This document shows, piece by piece, positions 60,179 through 64,000 of a DNA stretch of 64,000 nt. The notes beneath the pieces were generated by a model, which was not told the DNA's origin, did no database searches, and saw only the letters and a list, made by a program, of their open reading frames with translations. Every line of letters starts with the position of its first letter. Within the stretch, counting starts at the first letter, position 1. The position numbers were made by a program, and so were the translations under genes. Source of the DNA: Liolophura sinensis (taxonomy: Eukaryota > Mollusca > Polyplacophora > Chitonida > Chitonidae); assembly GCF_032854445.1 (NCBI RefSeq), contig NC_088305.1, positions 17,471,717-17,535,716 of the forward strand, given 5' to 3'.

Positions 60179-61486
60179 ATTTCTATCCTCTCCACTGTAA
60201 GAGACATTGTTTCGACATTGTTCGTCCATCATGAGTTTTGCTTTGATTCCCACGTGATTACTATCATATAAAGTAAGAATTGAGTGCAAATTTACAGCAT
60301 AAGGCACTGTATATTGTCACAGTAAATCATGTTGTAAATATTTTACACCATTTTTCAAGCGCAATTCTGCACCTGTGTGGTGTAATTTTACTCTAGTCCA
60401 TAGGTGTTTACAGCATTGTCTGTAGAATTGTAGAACTGTAGCGGTTTGACCATTTGCCGTAAATGTACACTGGTTTTCTTGGTAGATATGTAGATTTAGT
60501 GAATATACATGGAGTTAACTGATTATTTACAGTGGTCAATGTGGAAATATACTTCTATTTTGGGTGTGAATATTAAACAGCACATCTTCAGTGAATCTAC
60601 AGTGAAAAGAACTGGTCACAAAATTGCCTGTACTTTTCACTGTAAAATTACACTGTACATTCCACGTTATATATACATTCATAACGTACAGTATATGGAA
60701 CTACTCAGGCTATAATTAAGTATAACTTATCATTCCTTACAAATCTTTTATTCTGGTATTGCCAAGTTTATCGACAATGTGAAGCTAAAAGCTCGGGAAG
60801 TCATTTTTCTGTCCATTAGAGTCCTCACAATTACAGCATTAGCCAACAACGCTTCAAGGTGCCGATCTAAACAAACGTTTACTGCTAGTCAACACAACTG
60901 TGTCCTAAACCCCAAAGTCGTTGATAACACCTTTTCCAGGCACAGTGTGTAGTATAGACATTTATATTTTACAATGCTATTTATTAGCATTGGAACATAC
61001 AATGCTATTTATTAGCGTCTACAAATGTAATTTTTGATTATTAGAGAAAAAGATAATCTATGTTGTGTCGTTAAGGTAAATGGTTTTTAAATTTCCTTCT
61101 AAATTAAACTTGACTAATACTTTTGAGTTTATTTGAAGAAATGCGCAAGAAGATGATCGTGTATAAATGAAAGTATTGATTGTCAGGGGAGAGAAAAGAT
61201 AATTTTGTACAGATCAAATAATTCCATTTTAATTGTTTTTTTAATTTTTATTTATTACGTTTAATTATGTAAATTTTTATTTCATGTTGATAAGATGATC
61301 ATGTACAAATAAAAATAATACTGATTGTTACAGAGAAAACAAATGCTATATTCTGTACCAGTATTTTGTAATTGCCTCCTAATTAGAGCTAGAAACAGAA
61401 GAAAAAAAGGGGAAAAAAACCTTGTGTTCGAAGTTACTTACGTTTCTTGTTCATTATAAGAACCAGGTCATACATTACTCAATTTG
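60179..61486. other. Intergenic
   Basis: Rich in TTTACAGTG/CACTGTAAA-type words at 60280-60670. A 28-base tandem pair (ACAATGCTATTTATTAGC) lies at 60973-61016. The stretches around 61150 and 61290 are loosely duplicated (AAGATGATCRTGTAYAAAT). No gene supported. Confidence 0.45.
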
Positions 61487-61707
61487 TTAAACACCCTCTC
61501 CCAACTCTTCATATTTTGTCACCAGTGCATGTACCTTATGACTGGTTTCCTCCATATCATATTCTGTAGGATGTTCCAGAAGTGGCGCACCATCCAGGTT
61601 GAGGTTGAATGCTTGAGCTAGAGAGCTGTGTGTTACCGCATCTCTTCCCAACATAAAAACCAATTCAACTCTTTCTTGTACTGTTAGTTTATTAGACATA
61701 ATTAACT
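61487..61707 (-). CDS. Probable exon: DUF4817-like transposase HTH N-terminus
   Basis: A strong acceptor (eight T, then CTCTCTTTCAG on the minus strand) ends at 61708. The ATG follows at 61699 and 70 codons run to TAA at 61487. The start, KLTVQERVELVFMLGRDAV, then SLAQAFN and a C-terminal VTKYEELGEGV, resembles the helix-turn-helix opening of DUF4817-type transposon proteins (KLT..ERVE..Y....S...AREFN..HP..P). A 10-residue insert lies between EHPT and VHALV. Either a domesticated or degenerate transposase fragment or the first coding exon of a longer gene; no next exon was found. Confidence 0.4.
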
Positions 61708-64000
61708 CTGAAAGAGAGAAAAAAAATTTAAAAGCTGTATTAAATCTGAAACAGAGAAAAAATGAAAATCAGGATGGTGCACGACATCTAGGACACCCTA
61801 TATAATACAAACAGCGAAGTCGAAACAAGATTTAAGAAATCAACTCAATTCGAAGTAAACACTAAACATATTAAGCAATATCTTTGATGTTATTATTTCT
61901 CAACTTTTTAAATTGCTCACTATAAGCCCATAGTACGTGCAAATCGTACAACAATTTCGCAGTTCGGACGTTGCGATTCACTCGGAAGTCACTCTGGTCA
62001 CAATGATTTCTCAGCAATCACCGTGTTATTGATACTGCACAAACAGCGGAAAATGAAATATGTTATACCATCGTCAATGTTTAAATTTCTTTCGAAACTT
62101 TGTAGCATTTACTACCAGTTCCTAAGATTAAAAGACAGGGACAAGAATCAAATAATACACAAAATCGCTTACACAAAACTTTTTATCGCACTTAACCGAA
62201 TACTCCTGACAAAGAACGCATTCGCCGAAAGAGGAACACGCAATATACGCATGCCAAATACAAAATATCACATCACATTCATGTATTCTGCCAAAATGCT
62301 TTTATACTATCCTCGCTCCGGATTTATAGCATTCCGTGGAACACACACAGCGGTCTTGGAGTTTCCTGATCTGACAGTTCCTCAGTTAATTGACAGATTA
62401 CTGTCAAGCCAGATATAATTGGCAAGGCTCAAAATGTGAGTAGAATGCAAACAGAAAGCAATTTGATGAACGCTGAGCTGATAGATTTGGATACATGTAG
62501 TTCTGTCCGGCACCGTTAGCATTTTAGAAGACAAAGTTAATGGACAGGTACATGTAGAATAGGGAGAAGTTAGATATTGGGACGGCACGATATCGACTTT
62601 GTGTCAGTGATTTTTGCAGACAAGAGAAGTCGCTTAAACTATTATCCGGACGTGACAATGAGCCAGTTAGAAACAAATATACTAAATGTTTTCATGTGTA
62701 CACGAAGGGCAATTTCAATGATGTGAAATCCTGTTATAACGATGGAATGCAGTGAATGGAAGTGGATCCTAGGCTATGCGTGTCTGGTTCCAGACAAATA
62801 TCTGTACATCAAAAAGTGCAGGGAACAATGTTAAACACGTGATGAGATTGTGTAACACACAACAAATAGTCAAGCACACTCATCTTCATCACAGTCATCT
62901 TCATCACAGTCGTCTTTTGTGAATGGTAAATGTTTTGTCCTCCAAAACTCTAAATTGTGTCACGGCTCTCGGATAAGTCTAATCAGAGAAAAGAGGTCAG
63001 AAGATACATGCTAATTAGCAATTATATAATTTATACTAAACATAGAAAAAGGTTTTAAGAGCAGGCGCATTTCCCTTAATAAGCCTTTTCATACGGAGGG
63101 CAAACTGAGTACATTCTGAAAGAAACTGTGAGTTTTGATTAGTGTTGTATATGGCCTACTTCATGCATCATGTCAACGCCCACAAGCTGCTTTCCTATTC
63201 CCGTCGCAGTTGTGGTCGTGTGTACTTCAGTGTGCCTTCTCAGCTTTTTACATTCTGTTATTGAGAGCGTAAGTTGAGAAGGCGTTTTATTATTTTTTTC
63301 CTTTGTAAATTCCCCTCACCAGGGGATCTTTCTCTATGTCGTTAGTTACCTTTATCCGTTTCTTTAATCGATAAGGTGGGTTTCGCTCTAGGTAAAAGAG
63401 GTTTTATTCGTACACGCAGCATGACACAAATGTGGGTTTACCTAAGAGACTGCACAAATTCTTACAGGCTCTTATCACACAAATCAAGCTTATGTACGTA
63501 ACATGAAAAGCGACAAGTGGGGCGAAGGACATGTATATTGAACACGAAAAATGTTGTTGCTTATTCGATTTGTACTTGACCTGCTTGTCTCCAACGCGAA
63601 CAGAAATAAAAATATAAATTTAACCTCAATCAATTTCTAATTGACCGAGATAGTTCAACTTTCGTACGCTTTCATATTTGCTTTTTTACAACTAGTTTAG
63701 TAGTCGCCGACAAGCAAAAACACCGATGACGACAGTATTTGGTACACGTGTGCACAAGAAATAATGACGTACACTGATCTGTGACGTCATGACAACGATC
63801 AATCTAACCTTGCAAACATCCCTTTGTACGAAATGCAACCATTCTCTGCGAGGGTGTATAACCATGGGATCTCACATGTCCGTTTCAACGAGCGTAATCA
63901 TTAATTTAGCTCATCAATGTTAGATAACCTGTGTTATGTCGGTTGTTTAGGCAGAAATCGTCTCCTATGCCGATCGGTTTCCGATTTGCAGTGACAGCGT
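61708..64000. other. Intergenic or intronic, one uncertain ORF
   Basis: If the 61.6-kb exon is real, its left-hand minus-strand intron lies here. An open frame at 62023-62418 (first ATG 62053, about 121 codons from there) has mixed third positions but no recognisable domain. A TGACGTCA palindrome lies at 63782-63789 and a ~65-base relative of the 59.39-kb sequence at 62578-62642. Confidence 0.45.

Overview
The window reads as nuclear DNA of an animal, most likely a lophotrochozoan invertebrate and quite possibly a mollusc. It is AT-rich and gene-poor, with spliceosomal-type intron signals. It is scattered with tRNA-derived SINEs whose conserved body resembles V/Deu-type SINEs that, from memory, are widespread in molluscs. 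It also holds a Tc1-type DNA transposon and several minisatellites. I see no bacterial operon, phage, virus, CRISPR array or toxin gene.

Only two long coding regions are convincing. At the left edge (1-1417) is most of a Tc1/mariner element whose DD34E transposase frame is broken by one in-frame TGA. At 6659-7882 on the minus strand is a complete single-exon class A GPCR of 407 residues. It carries the amine-binding Asp and the Glu/Trp positions typical of histamine H3/H4-type receptors. A strong 3' splice site lies about 80 bases upstream of its start codon, so it probably has at least one separate 5' UTR exon. Three weaker candidates are an exon at 61487-61707(-) with a DUF4817-like transposase helix-turn-helix start, a small charged ORF at 45616-45843(+), and a 177-codon ORF at 52693-53226(-) with a type II membrane-anchor look.

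The rest is non-coding and repeat-shaped. SINE family 1 has about 14 copies or fragments; several keep target-site duplications (TSDs), for example at 53588-53879, 56522-56822 and 21122-21311. SINE family 2 has one nearly full copy with a TSD (28126-28502), a second long copy (51385-51656) and tails. A dispersed family here called Rep-A occurs about nine times and Rep-B four times. A pair called Rep-D includes one copy split by a SINE and one unsplit copy. Tandem arrays are a ~427-bp dimer at 13.8-14.7 kb, a 107-bp array at 47.25-47.74 kb, a 36-bp minisatellite at 58.45-58.83 kb and a 27-bp minisatellite at 59.70-59.86 kb. Foldback DNA lies at 8909-9002 and inside a 598-bp MITE-like element at 54475-55072.

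No set of neighbouring genes forms a pathway. The receptor is the only feature likely to have a cellular role. The undescribed material here is mostly the repeat families and their nesting history.
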